From Candidatus Marithrix sp. Canyon 246 (lineage in GTDB: Bacteria; Pseudomonadota; Gammaproteobacteria; Beggiatoales; Beggiatoaceae): a stretch of DNA of 64,000 nt. Location of the stretch: NCBI RefSeq assembly GCF_001723685.1, contig NZ_MCBX01000001.1, positions 196,047 to 260,046 of the forward strand. The letters are read 5' to 3'. This document shows, one piece after another, positions 35,788 to 44,990 of this stretch (positions are counted from its first letter, which is position 1; each line of letters opens with the position of its first letter). The position numbers were made by a program, and so were the translations under genes. A model generated the notes under the pieces. It was not told the DNA's origin, did no database searches, and was given only the letters and a program-made list of their open reading frames with translations.

Positions 35788-37692
35788 ATGTTACAAAGTA
35801 TTCGTGAAGGTGTTCAAGGTTGGTTAGCTTGGGTTATTGTTATTATTATATGTATTCCTTTTGCTTTATGGGGGATACAGGAGTATGTATCCCCAACACC
35901 AAAAAGTTTGGTAGCTGAAGTTAATGGAGTGGAATTATCTGAGCGTGAGTTTCAAGATTTAGTGCGTCAACGCAAACAGCAATTACGTAATCAGTTTCAA
36001 AATGCAGATATAGATTTCTCGTTTATGGATGCTCAAATTAAGAAAAGCGTGTTAAATCAGATGATAGAGGAGCAGGTATTATTACAAGCTGCTGAAAATG
36101 CTGGTATGCGTATTGGTGATAATTTGTTAGTACGAAAGATTCATGGTATTCCTGCTTTTCAAGAGAATGATGTTTTTTCTCAAGCTAGATATGAGCAGCT
36201 ATTAAGCAGTAATGGCATGTCTAAACAGAAATTTGAGATTGATATGCGAAACGCTACATTGTTAGAGCAACTGAGATTGGGAGTTGCGAATTCTGCTTTT
36301 ATAACTGATTATGATCTACAACAACGCGCTAGCCTTGAAAAGCAAGAACGTTTATTAAGTTATGTGATTATTCCTGCTAATCGTTTTAAAGCTGAAGTTG
36401 AGATTAGTGATGCTGATGTTAATGCTTATTATAAGAAAAATGCTGCTAGATATATGACTGATGAAAAAGTCAGTGTTGAGTATGTGGAATTTTCTCAAGC
36501 AGATTTAGCTGATATTAAGATAAAGGAAGAATCTATAAAAGAATATTATGAAACTAATAAGGAAAAATTTAAGACTCCTATACAATGGAAAGCTCGACAT
36601 ATTTTGATTGAAGCTGGTAGTGATGCTACAGATGAAGAAGTTAAAGAAGCTGAAAAACAGACACAAGATTTATTGGTGAAAATTAATGCTGGTGAATCAT
36701 TTGAAGATTTAGCTAAAAAGTTTTCTGATGATTTTGGTAGTAGAAAAACTGGCGGTGATTTAGGTTGGTTTGGTGCTAAAACTATGGTTAAACCATTTGA
36801 AGATGCTGTAAAAGCCATGAAGGTTGGTGATGTTACTACGGCTGCTGTTAAAACTCAGTTTGGTTTTCATTTGATTAAGTTGGAAGATATTAAACCTGAA
36901 GTTGTGCGTCCATTTGAGGATCTGCGTGAACAGTTATTAGCTGAATTGAAGAAAGAACGCGCTGAATCTGCTTTTTATGGGCAAGGTGAGCAGTTTGCTA
37001 ATTTGGCTTTTGAAAACCCTAATAGTTTAGAAGTTTTAACTAAAACTTTAAATTTAAAGAGTAAGACTACTGAGTTATTTGACAATTCAGGAAGTCAGGA
37101 TAAAGATTCCATTCTTTCTAAGCCTAAAGTGGTTCGAGCTGCTTTTAGTAATGCTGTGTTAAAAGATGGCTATAATAGTGAAGTTATTAAAATCGCTGAA
37201 CAACATATTGTGGTATTGCGTTTAAAAAATCATGAAGTTGCTAAAGCTAAACCGATTGAAGATGTGAAAGATGAGATTGTTGCGACTTTAACTAAGGAAA
37301 GAATACAGGAACAGGCTGCTGCTTTAGGTAAGAAGTTATTAACTGAAATTAAGGATAAAGTTGATGTACTTGAAGCTTATGATGATTTAAATTGGTCAGC
37401 TGCAATGTGGGCTGGAAGAGATGATACTATTGTTCCAAAAGCAATTGTTAATGAAGCATTTAAGCTTGGAAAAGTTGAGAGTGATGCAGCTATTTATGCA
37501 GGAATTGAGTTAAATAATGTAGATTATGCTTTGGTTGCTTTATTAGGTGTTAAGGATGGTAAGAAAGATTCTGAAGCCGATGTTAAGAAATTGGAACAAG
37601 CGATTGGTGATAATGAGTTTAAACAATTTGTTGCTAGTTTAAAAGCTAAAGCTGAAATTAAAGATCATTCTAAAAAGTTATCAGATAGTTAA
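35788..37692 (+). CDS. ppiD: Periplasmic folding chaperone PpiD
   Basis: The 634-residue protein has an N-terminal membrane anchor (WLAWVIVIIICIPFALWGIQ, residues 12-31). A SurA-like chaperone region follows. The parvulin domain is near 265-370, with WKARHILIEAGSDATDEEV, GGDLGWFGAKTMVKPFEDAV and FGFHLIKLEDI. A long C-terminal region completes it. It acts at the Sec translocon exit in the periplasm. It follows the terminator of the hup unit and has its own promoter. The palindromic element at 37701 begins 9 bases after its stop. Confidence 0.95.
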   Translation: MLQSIREGVQGWLAWVIVIIICIPFALWGIQEYVSPTPKSLVAEVNGVELSEREFQDLVRQRKQQLRNQFQNADIDFSFMDAQIKKSVLNQMIEEQVLLQAAENAGMRIGDNLLVRKIHGIPAFQENDVFSQARYEQLLSSNGMSKQKFEIDMRNATLLEQLRLGVANSAFITDYDLQQRASLEKQERLLSYVIIPANRFKAEVEISDADVNAYYKKNAARYMTDEKVSVEYVEFSQADLADIKIKEESIKEYYETNKEKFKTPIQWKARHILIEAGSDATDEEVKEAEKQTQDLLVKINAGESFEDLAKKFSDDFGSRKTGGDLGWFGAKTMVKPFEDAVKAMKVGDVTTAAVKTQFGFHLIKLEDIKPEVVRPFEDLREQLLAELKKERAESAFYGQGEQFANLAFENPNSLEVLTKTLNLKSKTTELFDNSGSQDKDSILSKPKVVRAAFSNAVLKDGYNSEVIKIAEQHIVVLRLKNHEVAKAKPIEDVKDEIVATLTKERIQEQAAALGKKLLTEIKDKVDVLEAYDDLNWSAAMWAGRDDTIVPKAIVNEAFKLGKVESDAAIYAGIELNNVDYALVALLGVKDGKKDSEADVKKLEQAIGDNEFKQFVASLKAKAEIKDHSKKLSDS

Positions 37693-37700
37693 GTAGTTAA

Positions 37701-37779
37701 GTAGGGTGGGTAGAGCGATAGCGAAACCCACCAATATGGCCAAGCAATGGTGGGTTTCGCTCCGCTCTACCCACCCTAC
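37701..37779. repeat. Palindromic MITE-like element upstream of metG (GTAGGGTGGGTAGAGCG family)
   Basis: The element begins GTAGGGTGGGTAGAGCGATA and ends with the complementary CGCTCTACCCACCCTAC, with inner GAAACCCACC/GGTGGGTTTC arms. It is a compact version of the element at 18456-18552. It ends 21 bases before the metG start codon and so fills almost the whole ppiD-metG gap. Confidence 0.9.
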
Positions 37780-37800
37780 AAAGTTATTACGGATTCGTCA

Positions 37801-39771
37801 GTGAGAAAAATTTTAGTTACTAGTGCTTTACCTTATGCTAATGGTTCAATTCATATTGGGCATTTAGTTGAGTATATTCAAACAGATATATGGGTAAGGT
37901 TTCAGAAGTTACGGGGTAATGAGTGTTATTATGTTTGTGCTGATGATGCTCATGGCACTCCTATTATGTTACGCGCTCAACAGGCTGGTATTGCTCCTGA
38001 AGAGTTGATTGCTGGTTTTAATGCTGAGCATCAGGCTGATTTTCGTGAGTTTGCGATTGAGTTTGATAATTATTATTCTACTCATAGTTCTGAAAATAGG
38101 GTTTTAGCTGGGCAAATTTATCAAAGTTTGAAAGATGGTGGACATATTATTAGTCGTACCATTAGTCAGGCTTATGATCCTGAAAAGCAGATGTTTTTAC
38201 CTGATCGTTTTGTTCGGGGTGAATGTCCTAAGTGTGGTGCTAAGGATCAGTATGGGGATAATTGTGAGAGTTGTGGTGCTACTTATAATCCTACTGATTT
38301 GAAGAATCCTATTTCAGCAGTTTCTGGTGCTACTCCGATTGAAAAGGATTCGGAACATTTTTTTGTTAATTTGTCCGATTTTGAGACTATGTTGCAGGAG
38401 TGGATGAGTGATAGTAATGTATTGCATCCTGCGGTTAAGCATAAGCTTAATGAGTGGTTTGAGTCTGGTTTGCAGGCTTGGGATATTTCTCGTGATGCTC
38501 CTTATTTTGGTTTTGAAATTCCTGATCAGCCGGGCAAGTATTTTTATGTTTGGTTAGATGCGCCTGTTGGTTATATGGCGAGTTTTCAAAATCTATGTAA
38601 TAGGGAAAACATTGATTTTAATGAGTTTTGGTCTGCGGATAGTGAGGCTGAATTATATCATTTTATTGGTAAAGATATTGTTTATTTCCATTCCTTATTC
38701 TGGCCTGCGATGTTGACTGCTGCTGGTTTTAGAAAGCCAACTGCTATTTTTGTACATGGCTTTCTAACGGTGGATGGACAGAAAATGTCTAAGTCACGCG
38801 GTACTTTTATTAATGCTAGAACTTATTTGGATAATTTAGATCCTGAATATTTGCGTTATTATTTTGCGGCTAAATTGGGCAATGGCGTTGATGATCTTGA
38901 TTTGAATTTAGATGATTTTATTCAACGTGTTAATTCTGATTTAGTGGGTAAGATTGTTAATATAGCTAGTCGTTGTTCTGGTTTTATAACTAAACGTTTT
39001 GATGGTAAATTAGCGGCTAGTTTGGCAGATAGTGAACTTTATCAATTTTTTCTTGATAAGGAAACTGTGATAGCGTCGGCTTATGAGAATCGTGAATATA
39101 ATAAGTTAGTTCGTGAGATTATGGCTTTGGCTGATCGGGCTAATCAGTATGTTGATCAATATAAGCCTTGGGTGATGGCTAAGCAGGCTGATAAGGAAGT
39201 TGAATTACAGGCTGTTTGTAGTCAGGCTTTAAATCTGTTTAGGGTGTTAATGTCTTATTTGTCACCTATTTTGCCGCTGATGGCAAGCAAGGTTGAAGAT
39301 TTTTTAGCGGCTGCTTTGATTTGGAAACCTGAACCGTTGTTGGATCATAGTATTAATAAGTTTAAGCCTCTGATGAAGCGAGTTGAACAAAAACAGGTGG
39401 ATGCTATGATAAAACCAAAAGAGACTAAGGAAGCAGAACCTGAATTTCTTGATTATGAAGATTTTGCCAAGGTTGATTTACGTATTGCTCATATTGTCAA
39501 AGCTGAACATGTTGAAGGTGCAGCAAAATTATTGCGTTTAACTTTAGATGTTGGAGAAGAGAAGACGCGCAATGTATTTGCTGGAATTAAGGATGCTTAT
39601 ACGCCTGAAGAGTTGACTGGGCGTTTTACATTGATGGTGGCTAATTTGAAACCGCGTAAAATGCGATTTGGTTTCTCAGAAGGAATGGTATTGGCTGCTG
39701 GTCCGGGTAAGAAGGAGATATTTTTGCTGCAACCTGATGATGGGGCTAAGGCTGGGATGCGGGTTAAATAA
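37801..39771 (+). CDS. metG: Methionyl-tRNA synthetase
   Basis: The roughly 656-residue class I synthetase starts at a GTG giving [21 protein letters not shown]. An upstream in-frame ATG at 37747 lies in the palindromic repeat and its extra 18 residues have no family counterpart. Motifs seen are HIGH (SIHIGH), the zinc knuckle [18 protein letters not shown], and KMSKS ([10 protein letters not shown]). The C-terminal tRNA-binding/dimerisation domain begins [20 protein letters not shown]. It charges tRNA-Met. No strong Shine-Dalgarno is seen before the GTG. A 33-bp palindromic repeat begins 5 bases after the stop. Confidence 0.95.
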   Translation: MRKILVTSALPYANGSIHIGHLVEYIQTDIWVRFQKLRGNECYYVCADDAHGTPIMLRAQQAGIAPEELIAGFNAEHQADFREFAIEFDNYYSTHSSENRVLAGQIYQSLKDGGHIISRTISQAYDPEKQMFLPDRFVRGECPKCGAKDQYGDNCESCGATYNPTDLKNPISAVSGATPIEKDSEHFFVNLSDFETMLQEWMSDSNVLHPAVKHKLNEWFESGLQAWDISRDAPYFGFEIPDQPGKYFYVWLDAPVGYMASFQNLCNRENIDFNEFWSADSEAELYHFIGKDIVYFHSLFWPAMLTAAGFRKPTAIFVHGFLTVDGQKMSKSRGTFINARTYLDNLDPEYLRYYFAAKLGNGVDDLDLNLDDFIQRVNSDLVGKIVNIASRCSGFITKRFDGKLAASLADSELYQFFLDKETVIASAYENREYNKLVREIMALADRANQYVDQYKPWVMAKQADKEVELQAVCSQALNLFRVLMSYLSPILPLMASKVEDFLAAALIWKPEPLLDHSINKFKPLMKRVEQKQVDAMIKPKETKEAEPEFLDYEDFAKVDLRIAHIVKAEHVEGAAKLLRLTLDVGEEKTRNVFAGIKDAYTPEELTGRFTLMVANLKPRKMRFGFSEGMVLAAGPGKKEIFLLQPDDGAKAGMRVK

Positions 39772-39775
39772 ATAA

Positions 39776-39808
39776 AGACCTGACAGGTTTTTAAAACCTG
39801 TCAGGTCT
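39776..39808. repeat. 33-bp palindromic repeat after metG (AGACCTGACAGG family)
   Basis: This is identical to 16048-16080 and lies 4 bases after the metG stop codon. It is a strong hairpin followed by AAAAC on the plus strand and could terminate or stabilise the transcript. Confidence 0.9.
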
Positions 39809-39907
39809 AAAACCCGATTGCTTCCTTAATAACTAATATGATTTAATTTTAAAGCCCTGAAGGGCTATTCAAAATCAAAATACCACTATATTATCCCCAT
39901 TTCAACT

Positions 39908-39917
39908 CCCCCCCCCC
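39908..39917. repeat. Homopolymer of 10 C
   Basis: A run of ten C residues lies in an intergenic region of very AT-rich DNA. Similar runs are at 47544-47553 (10 C) and 62725-62733 (9 G). Such tracts are prone to slippage. Confidence 0.85.
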
Positions 39918-39992
39918 ACATTATAAGTTGTGCCTAGTTCTTCTCTCCGGTTTGGTGAGTTTAATTATTGAGCAAAATTATGCTATAATAAA

Positions 39993-40052
39993 ATTGAAGC
40001 TACAATACCTAAGAATGGTAAATTATATTTGGATGCTTTGCCTTTTGCTTAA
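39993..40052 (+). pseudogene. N-terminal fragment of an antitoxin-like protein
   Basis: An open stretch reads IEATIPKNGKLYLDALPFA before a stop, with no start codon in frame. The pattern resembles the start of small antitoxin proteins beginning MxTIEATIPKNGKLYLDxLPF. The remaining 39809-40108 shows only a short GCCCTGAAGGGC hairpin (39854-39865), the C10 tract and AT-rich sequence. Confidence 0.35.
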
Positions 40053-40108
40053 GCTGCTAAAAAATTCCAAGCTTGTATAAAAAAATGTGAAGGATATTTA
40101 ACACCGCT

Positions 40109-40296
40109 ATGAAAGTTAAAGAAGTAATCAAATTATTAGAAGATGATAGTTGGGAGTTAGTTAGAACTAAAGGTAGTCACCGACAGTTTAAACATCCATT
40201 CAAGCAAGGTTGTGTAACAGTTGCTGGTAAGCTTAATATAGAGGTACCACCGGGGGTACACTTAACAATATATTGAAACAGGCTGGTTTAAAGTAG
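40109..40296 (+). pseudogene. hicA: HicA toxin gene with a frameshift in a G-run
   Basis: The frame begins MKVKEVIKLLEDDSWELVRT and keeps the catalytic region TKGSHRQFKHP (His of the HicA dsRBD-like fold). At VPPG a GGGGG run shifts the frame. The expected C-terminus GTLNNILKQAGLK followed by TAG (40294-40296) is present in another frame, while the actual frame ends at 40276 after about 55 residues. One additional or two fewer G residues would restore it. It is probably an inactivated toxin, or slippage-controlled, next to an intact hicB. Confidence 0.75.
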
Positions 40297-40308
40297 AAGG
40301 ATTGAAAT

Positions 40309-40527
40309 ATGCGTTATGTTATCATTATAGAAGAAGGTGAAAATAGTTTTGGTGCTTATGTACCAGATTTACCGGGTTGTGTTGCAGTTGCTGAAACTAA
40401 AATTGAAGTCTTGGAATTAATAGCTGAAGCTATTGAATTTCATTTAGAAGGATTACGTGAAGATGGAAAGTTAATACCTAGACCATTATCTACTACTGAA
40501 TTTGTTGAAATTCATGCAAGCCAGTAA
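40309..40527 (+). CDS. hicB: HicB-type antitoxin
   Basis: The 72-residue protein shows the HicB pattern: YVIIIEEGENSFGAYVPDLP, GCVAVAETKIEVLELIAEAI and EFHLEGLREDG. It would neutralise the mRNA-interferase HicA, encoded just upstream but frameshifted. An AAGGA ribosome binding site precedes the ATG. No added C-terminal DNA-binding domain is seen, so autoregulation may depend on another protein. Confidence 0.88.
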   Translation: MRYVIIIEEGENSFGAYVPDLPGCVAVAETKIEVLELIAEAIEFHLEGLREDGKLIPRPLSTTEFVEIHASQ

Positions 40528-40538
40528 AATGCTTTTTT

Positions 40539-40628
40539 GTTAGTACAACTAATTGAGAATTAAACGAATTAAAACACATAGTTTTACCAGCTTATCAATT
40601 CGTTTATTTCATAATTAGTTGTACTAAC
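40539..40628. repeat. 90-bp imperfect inverted repeat after hicB
   Basis: The element begins GTTAGTACAACTAATT and ends AATTAGTTGTACTAAC. Inner TTAAACGAATT and AATTCGTTTA segments are also complementary, around a 30-base centre. It starts 12 bases after hicB and may be a small mobile palindromic element or a large terminator hairpin. Confidence 0.8.
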
Positions 40629-40632
40629 ATAT

Positions 40633-40731
40633 AAACATAAATTAGAAAAAGCTAATTTAATTATTGAACAAAAAGATAAGGAAAATGCTTATCTTAAGGA
40701 GATAATTGAGTTGGTAAAGAAGCAAGGGTAG
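40633..40731 (+). pseudogene. C-terminal tail of a lost XRE-type regulator
   Basis: This encodes KLEKANLIIEQKDKENAYLK and EIIELVKKQG followed by a stop, with no start. The coiled tail resembles the ends of the broken regulators at 10039 and 11609, so it is probably a third remnant of that family, cut off by the inverted repeat at 40539-40628. Confidence 0.45.
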
Positions 40732-40736
40732 CGTGT

Positions 40737-40767
40737 CGGTGTATGACGCTTTGCTTATACACCCTAC
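40737..40767. repeat. Degenerate copy of the GTAGGGTGTAT palindrome
   Basis: This is the reverse-orientation relative of 11325-11358: GTGTATGACGCTTTGCTTAT followed by ACACCCTAC. The left arm is partly eroded. The rest of 40768-40976 holds nothing that I can support. Confidence 0.7.
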
Positions 40768-40976
40768 GCTAACTTGTCATACACTGGCTGGAGAGGTATC
40801 TCACAACGCACTTTCTTGTAGAAACATAATGACATTAAAAGAAAATGAATGTAGAGTGCATTCTCTATCAATATTTAGTATTATGATAGCCCACAGTTGT
40901 TTGTTGGATATGATCAATTTAATGTAAAATATCTTTGTCTATTTATAGAGTGTACAGAAAAGCTATGAAGATTGTG

Positions 40977-41005
40977 AACTGTGATTAATTATAAAAATCA
41001 CAGTT
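40977..41005. terminator. Perfect 10-bp hairpin downstream of the hydrolase gene
   Basis: AACTGTGATT and AATCACAGTT flank nine bases, 18 bases beyond the stop of the minus-strand hydrolase gene. The T-run is short on both strands, so it is a moderate terminator candidate. Confidence 0.45.
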
Positions 41006-41022
41006 TAAAACTAATTGGCTAG

Positions 41023-42147
41023 TTATTGCCGATTGAAAAAATCAAATATTCTTGTAAGAGCGGGCTTTCTGTATTTGTCTGTTTCTATAAACAACTCATG
41101 AAAGGCTCCTTCTATGACATATGGGTGGCTGCCATCACATTCATTTTTACCCCCAGCTTTTAGGTTTTTACAAAATTCATTTTGACCCTTTGCGGTGACT
41201 GATGTATCTTGACTCGCTTGTAAAACCAAAACAGGTATGGTGACTTTATCAGCGTTGTCTCGCGCTTCTTTTGCCGCATCACAAGCATAAGACACCCAAT
41301 GGTTTGTTGCTTTGCCTAATTTAACGGTTGGGTTAGCCTCATATAAATCTCGGAAGATTTTATATCTGATCTGACTCTGAGTCAGTTCGTGTTCTTTCTC
41401 TCCTTTCTCGTTCTGAAAAGGAATATTGCGGTAAGGGGCATCTTTAACGCCAACATATCTAGGTTCCCATCCAAAAGCCCAGATAAAGAAATTTCTGATT
41501 CTACTGGTGATTCCAACTAGACCACATACCAGCTTATCTGAGTAGAATATCTTAGTTGAGGGTTCAAGCATTGGAGATGATAAAGCGGCAGCATCAAAAT
41601 CATTGGGATACCTTTCTATATATAAAGCCGCTATTGCACCTCCCATGGAATGAGCGAGTAGAAATGTCTTTTTGTGTTCCCTTTGAGTCACTACGCTAGT
41701 ATAAAATGTTTTTAAGTCTTCTATGTAATCATCAAAATCCCAAACATGACCCATTTCGGGGTTTTTTGTCATTCGACCGGAAAAACCTTGCCCGCGATGA
41801 TCATGAATGTAAACCGAGTAACCCTGTTTACCAAGATCATAGATAAACTCTTTGTACTTAATGTAACTTTCAGTACGTCCACTGGAGATAACAATCGCCC
41901 CTTTTTCATTCTCATTGAGGATTGAGACATATTTAATTGATATATCATCAACACCCAAGAATTCTCCTTCAATCCGACGTTCCCAGTTCTGATTGATTTC
42001 CAGTTCAGTTTCTGTGGATTTCAATTCTAATTCCGTAAATAATTTATAGGTATTAGATTGGTCTGAATAGGCAACGGTTATATTGGCTAGGTTGATAACT
42101 AATACATACAACCATAGCTTTAATATTGCCCTGCAATATTTACACAT
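41023..42147 (-). CDS. Secreted alpha/beta hydrolase, lysophospholipase (PldB) type
   Basis: The 374-residue protein starts with a hydrophobic signal-like segment (MCKYCRAILKLWLYVLVINL). The hydrolase fold is clear: GAIVISSGRTESYIKY, VYIHDHRGQGFSG, the nucleophile S167 in LLAHSMGGAI, Asp in LVLQASQDTSV and His in EGAFHELFIE. This matches serine aminopeptidase S33/monoglyceride lipase-like lysophospholipases such as PldB. The ATG at 42147 has GGAGAA 6 bases upstream; the ATG 11 codons earlier lacks such a site. It probably acts in the periplasm or at the membrane on lysophospholipids. It is monocistronic. Confidence 0.88.
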   Translation of the reverse strand: MCKYCRAILKLWLYVLVINLANITVAYSDQSNTYKLFTELELKSTETELEINQNWERRIEGEFLGVDDISIKYVSILNENEKGAIVISSGRTESYIKYKEFIYDLGKQGYSVYIHDHRGQGFSGRMTKNPEMGHVWDFDDYIEDLKTFYTSVVTQREHKKTFLLAHSMGGAIAALYIERYPNDFDAAALSSPMLEPSTKIFYSDKLVCGLVGITSRIRNFFIWAFGWEPRYVGVKDAPYRNIPFQNEKGEKEHELTQSQIRYKIFRDLYEANPTVKLGKATNHWVSYACDAAKEARDNADKVTIPVLVLQASQDTSVTAKGQNEFCKNLKAGGKNECDGSHPYVIEGAFHELFIETDKYRKPALTRIFDFFNRQ

Positions 42148-42229
42148 TTGTTCTCCATTAATATGATAAAAAGCCTTCATTCTAAATCATTTTGGATGAT
42201 TTGTAAATTAAAAATATAAAAAACACCGA

Positions 42230-42314
42230 ATGCAAAAACAAAATATATTTACCAACATCCCATCAGAATTAAGCAAAGAATTATTTGAAGACATTATTTA
42301 TTCTGAAATAGACC
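42230..42314 (+). pseudogene. N-terminal fragment of a cupin-like protein, cut by a palindromic repeat
   Basis: An ATG-initiated frame reads KQNIFTNIPSELSKELFEDI and IYSEIDLSG, then enters the repeat at 42310. The opening resembles small cupin proteins beginning with IFxNIPxxLPxELxExL. No downstream half is found. Confidence 0.4.
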
Positions 42315-42342
42315 TGTCAGGTTTTGAAAACCTGACAGGTCT
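42310..42342. repeat. 33-bp perfect palindromic repeat after fabB (AGACCTGTCAGG family)
   Basis: AGACCTGTCAGGTTTT and AAAACCTGACAGGTCT are perfect 16-bp arms around one G. It lies 4 bases beyond the fabB stop and truncates the cupin-like fragment on the other side. Confidence 0.92.
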
Positions 42343-42346
42343 AAAA

Positions 42347-43564
42347 TCATCCAGTATATTTCTGCATAATCAAACTAGCATTAGTACCACCAAAACCAAA
42401 ACTATTAGACATTATAGTATTCAGTGTCACATCATCCATACGTTCACGTACAATTGGCATTCCTTCAGCTTCAGGATCCAATTCAGATATATTAGCAGAT
42501 GCTGCTACAAAATTATTTTCCATCATTAATAAGCTATAAATCGCCTCATTAACCCCTGCCGCTCCTAAAGCATGACCAGTTAATGATTTAGTAGCACTAA
42601 TATATGGAACCTTATCAGTAAAGGTTTGTTTAATCGCCTCTAATTCTCTTATATCACCAACAGGTGTACTAGTTCCATGAGTATTTAAATAATCAACTGG
42701 AGCATCTACAGTTGCCAAAGCCTGTTGCATACAACGAACCGCCCCTTCACCAGAAGGTTGCACCATATCATAACCATCAGAAGTAGCCCCATAACCAACC
42801 ACTTCTGCATAAATTTTGGCACCTCGCGCTAAAGCATGGTCTAATTCTTCTAAAACTACCACACCTCCGCCACCAGAAATCACAAACCCATCACGAGTAG
42901 CATCATAAGGGCGCGAAGCTGTTTCAGGAGTCTCATTATATTTAGAAGATAAAGCCCCCATAGCATCAAACAGCACACTCAAACTCCAATGCAACTCTTC
43001 ACCACCACCAGCAAAAACAATATCCTGTTTACCCATTTGAATTTGTTCATAACCATTACCTATACAATGGGCACTAGTAGAACAGGCAGAACTAATAGAA
43101 TAATTTATACCTTTGATTTTAAACGGAGTTGCCAAGCAAGCAGAAGTAGTACTGCCCATAGTACGAGGCACCATATAAGGTCCTACTTTTCTCAAACCCT
43201 TGTTACGTAATAAATCAGCCGCATCTACAATATTAGCAGAAGAAGCACCACCAGAACCAGTAATCAAACCAGTACGTGGATTAGAAACATCATTTTCAGA
43301 AAGATCAGCATCACTAATTGCATCACGCATAGCAATATAATTATAAGCTGCTGCATCCCCCATAAAACGCTTGACTTTTCTATGAATTAACTCTTTAAGA
43401 TCAATCTCTATATTACCATCAACATGAGAACGAAAACCTAAATCAGCATATTCTTGATTAAACTTAATACCTGAACGCCCTTGACGCAAAGATTCTAAAA
43501 CTTCCTGCTTGTTATTGCCAATACTAGATACAATTCCAAGCCCTGTAATTACAACACGTTTCAC
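42347..43564 (-). CDS. fabB: 3-oxoacyl-ACP synthase I
   Basis: The 405-residue condensing enzyme has the catalytic Cys161 ([10 protein letters not shown]), His296 ([11 protein letters not shown]) and His331 ([11 protein letters not shown]). FabB elongates cis-3-enoyl-ACP made by FabA, committing chains to unsaturated fatty acids. The gene follows fabA with 12 bases between them, the standard fabAB operon. Confidence 0.95.
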   Translation of the reverse strand: MKRVVITGLGIVSSIGNNKQEVLESLRQGRSGIKFNQEYADLGFRSHVDGNIEIDLKELIHRKVKRFMGDAAAYNYIAMRDAISDADLSENDVSNPRTGLITGSGGASSANIVDAADLLRNKGLRKVGPYMVPRTMGSTTSACLATPFKIKGINYSISSACSTSAHCIGNGYEQIQMGKQDIVFAGGGEELHWSLSVLFDAMGALSSKYNETPETASRPYDATRDGFVISGGGGVVVLEELDHALARGAKIYAEVVGYGATSDGYDMVQPSGEGAVRCMQQALATVDAPVDYLNTHGTSTPVGDIRELEAIKQTFTDKVPYISATKSLTGHALGAAGVNEAIYSLLMMENNFVAASANISELDPEAEGMPIVRERMDDVTLNTIMSNSFGFGGTNASLIMQKYTG

Positions 43565-43576
43565 GGTTTAACCCTC

Positions 43577-44092
43577 TTAAAAATTCTCAGTGGAAGTGAA
43601 TAAACCCACACGTAAATCTTTGGCTGCGTAAATTTCTCGTCCATCAACTTCCATCACTCCATTACCAATACCCATTACCAATCTGCGCATGATAACTCTT
43701 TGCATATCAATACGATATATTATCTTATGATTTTTAGGTGTGACTTGTCCAGTAAATTTAACTTCACCAGAACCTAATGCTCGTCCCCGTCCCGGACCAC
43801 CTAACCAGCCTAAAAAGAACCCAATTAATTGCCACATTGCATCTAAACCTAAACAACCGGGCATGACTGGATCACCGGGAAAATGACAATCAAAAAACCA
43901 AAGATCAGGATTTACATCTAATTCAGCAATAATCTGACCTTTATCTGCATTGCCACCTTTTTCAGTTATACTTACAATACGATCAAACATTAACATTGGA
44001 GGCATAGGCAATTGAGCATTACCCGGTCCAAACATCTCACCACGACCACATTGCAATAATTCTTCATAGCTGAAACTATTTTGTCTTTCCAT
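43577..44092 (-). CDS. fabA: 3-hydroxydecanoyl-ACP dehydratase/isomerase
   Basis: The 171-residue product from [20 protein letters not shown] matches E. coli FabA (172) almost end to end. It has catalytic His70 ([16 protein letters not shown]) and Asp84 (LGLDAMWQL). It dehydrates 3-hydroxydecanoyl-ACP and isomerises the double bond. A longer frame to 44170 would add 26 residues without a family counterpart and would collide with aroE, so ATG 44092 is chosen. It is divergent from aroE. Confidence 0.95.
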   Translation of the reverse strand: MERQNSFSYEELLQCGRGEMFGPGNAQLPMPPMLMFDRIVSITEKGGNADKGQIIAELDVNPDLWFFDCHFPGDPVMPGCLGLDAMWQLIGFFLGWLGGPGRGRALGSGEVKFTGQVTPKNHKIIYRIDMQRVIMRRLVMGIGNGVMEVDGREIYAAKDLRVGLFTSTENF

Positions 44093-44175
44093 AATATATA
44101 ATATATGTAGATAAAGGGACATTAAAAACCAATAATTTTGCGATATAACGATATATTTCAAGGGTAACATTGATT

Positions 44176-44988
44176 ATGAGCTTAAAATTTGACCATTATG
44201 CTGTTATGGGTAATCCCATTGCTCACAGTAAATCACCTATGATTCACACCGCTTTTGCCAAGCAAACTGGACAAAACATACAATATGATGCTTTACTAGT
44301 AAATAATTTTACAGAGGCAGTAAGTGAATTCAAAAAAAATGGCGGCAAAGGTTTAAATATAACTGTACCGTTTAAACAACAAGCGTGGGAATTAGTAGAT
44401 ATTCGTAGTAAACGCGCTGAAAAAGCAGGAGCTGTAAATACAATATACTTTGATCAACAAGGACATTTAATCGGCGAAAATACTGATGGTATCGGCTTAG
44501 TACGCGATTTAACCATAAACCATAAAGCTAAAATTGCACAACAGCGCGTTTTAATACTAGGTGCTGGCGGTGCAGTGCGAGGCGTATTAGAACCAATATT
44601 AGCGGCAGCTCCAGCTCAATGCGTAATAGCAAATAGAACAGTTGCTAAAGCCGAGCAATTAGCCCAACTATTTGACCATAAAATTATTGCATCATCTTAT
44701 GAGGGATTAAAAAATCACAGTTTCGACTTAATAATAAATGGCACTTCAGCCAGTTTACAAGGCGCATTACCGCCTTTAGCAGATGGCTTATTAGCAGAAG
44801 GAGCTTGGTGTTACGATATGATGTATGCCAAAACCGCCACCTTATTTATGCAATGGGCGCAACAACAAGGGGCAATTAAAGTACTAGATGGATTAGGAAT
44901 GTTAGTTGAACAAGCGGCAGAATCGTTTTATTTATGGCGCGGTGTAAAACCTGATACGCAGCCAGTGATTAAACAATTACAAAGTTAA
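44176..44988 (+). CDS. aroE: Shikimate dehydrogenase
   Basis: The 270-residue protein begins MSLKFDHYAVMGNPIAHSKS, the shikimate-binding SxS motif. It continues with NITVPFKQQAW (catalytic Lys), GENTDGIGLVRDL and the NADP-binding GAGGAVRGVLE. It reduces 3-dehydroshikimate in aromatic amino-acid synthesis. An in-frame TTG at 44170 has an AAGGG site 5 bases upstream, which is better spaced than for the ATG at 44176, so two extra residues are possible. It converges on the envelope protein gene with 2 bases between. Confidence 0.94.
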   Translation: MSLKFDHYAVMGNPIAHSKSPMIHTAFAKQTGQNIQYDALLVNNFTEAVSEFKKNGGKGLNITVPFKQQAWELVDIRSKRAEKAGAVNTIYFDQQGHLIGENTDGIGLVRDLTINHKAKIAQQRVLILGAGGAVRGVLEPILAAAPAQCVIANRTVAKAEQLAQLFDHKIIASSYEGLKNHSFDLIINGTSASLQGALPPLADGLLAEGAWCYDMMYAKTATLFMQWAQQQGAIKVLDGLGMLVEQAAESFYLWRGVKPDTQPVIKQLQS

Positions 44989-44990
44989 AT

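Noticed and set aside
37747..37800. Upstream ATG extension of metG
   Set aside because: The 18 extra residues are encoded by the palindromic element and have no counterpart in MetG; the GTG at 37801 gives the family N-terminus.
40733..40927. 64-codon open frame beginning MSVYDALLIHPTLTC
   Set aside because: Its first third is the palindromic repeat and the rest has no recognisable pattern or ribosome binding site.
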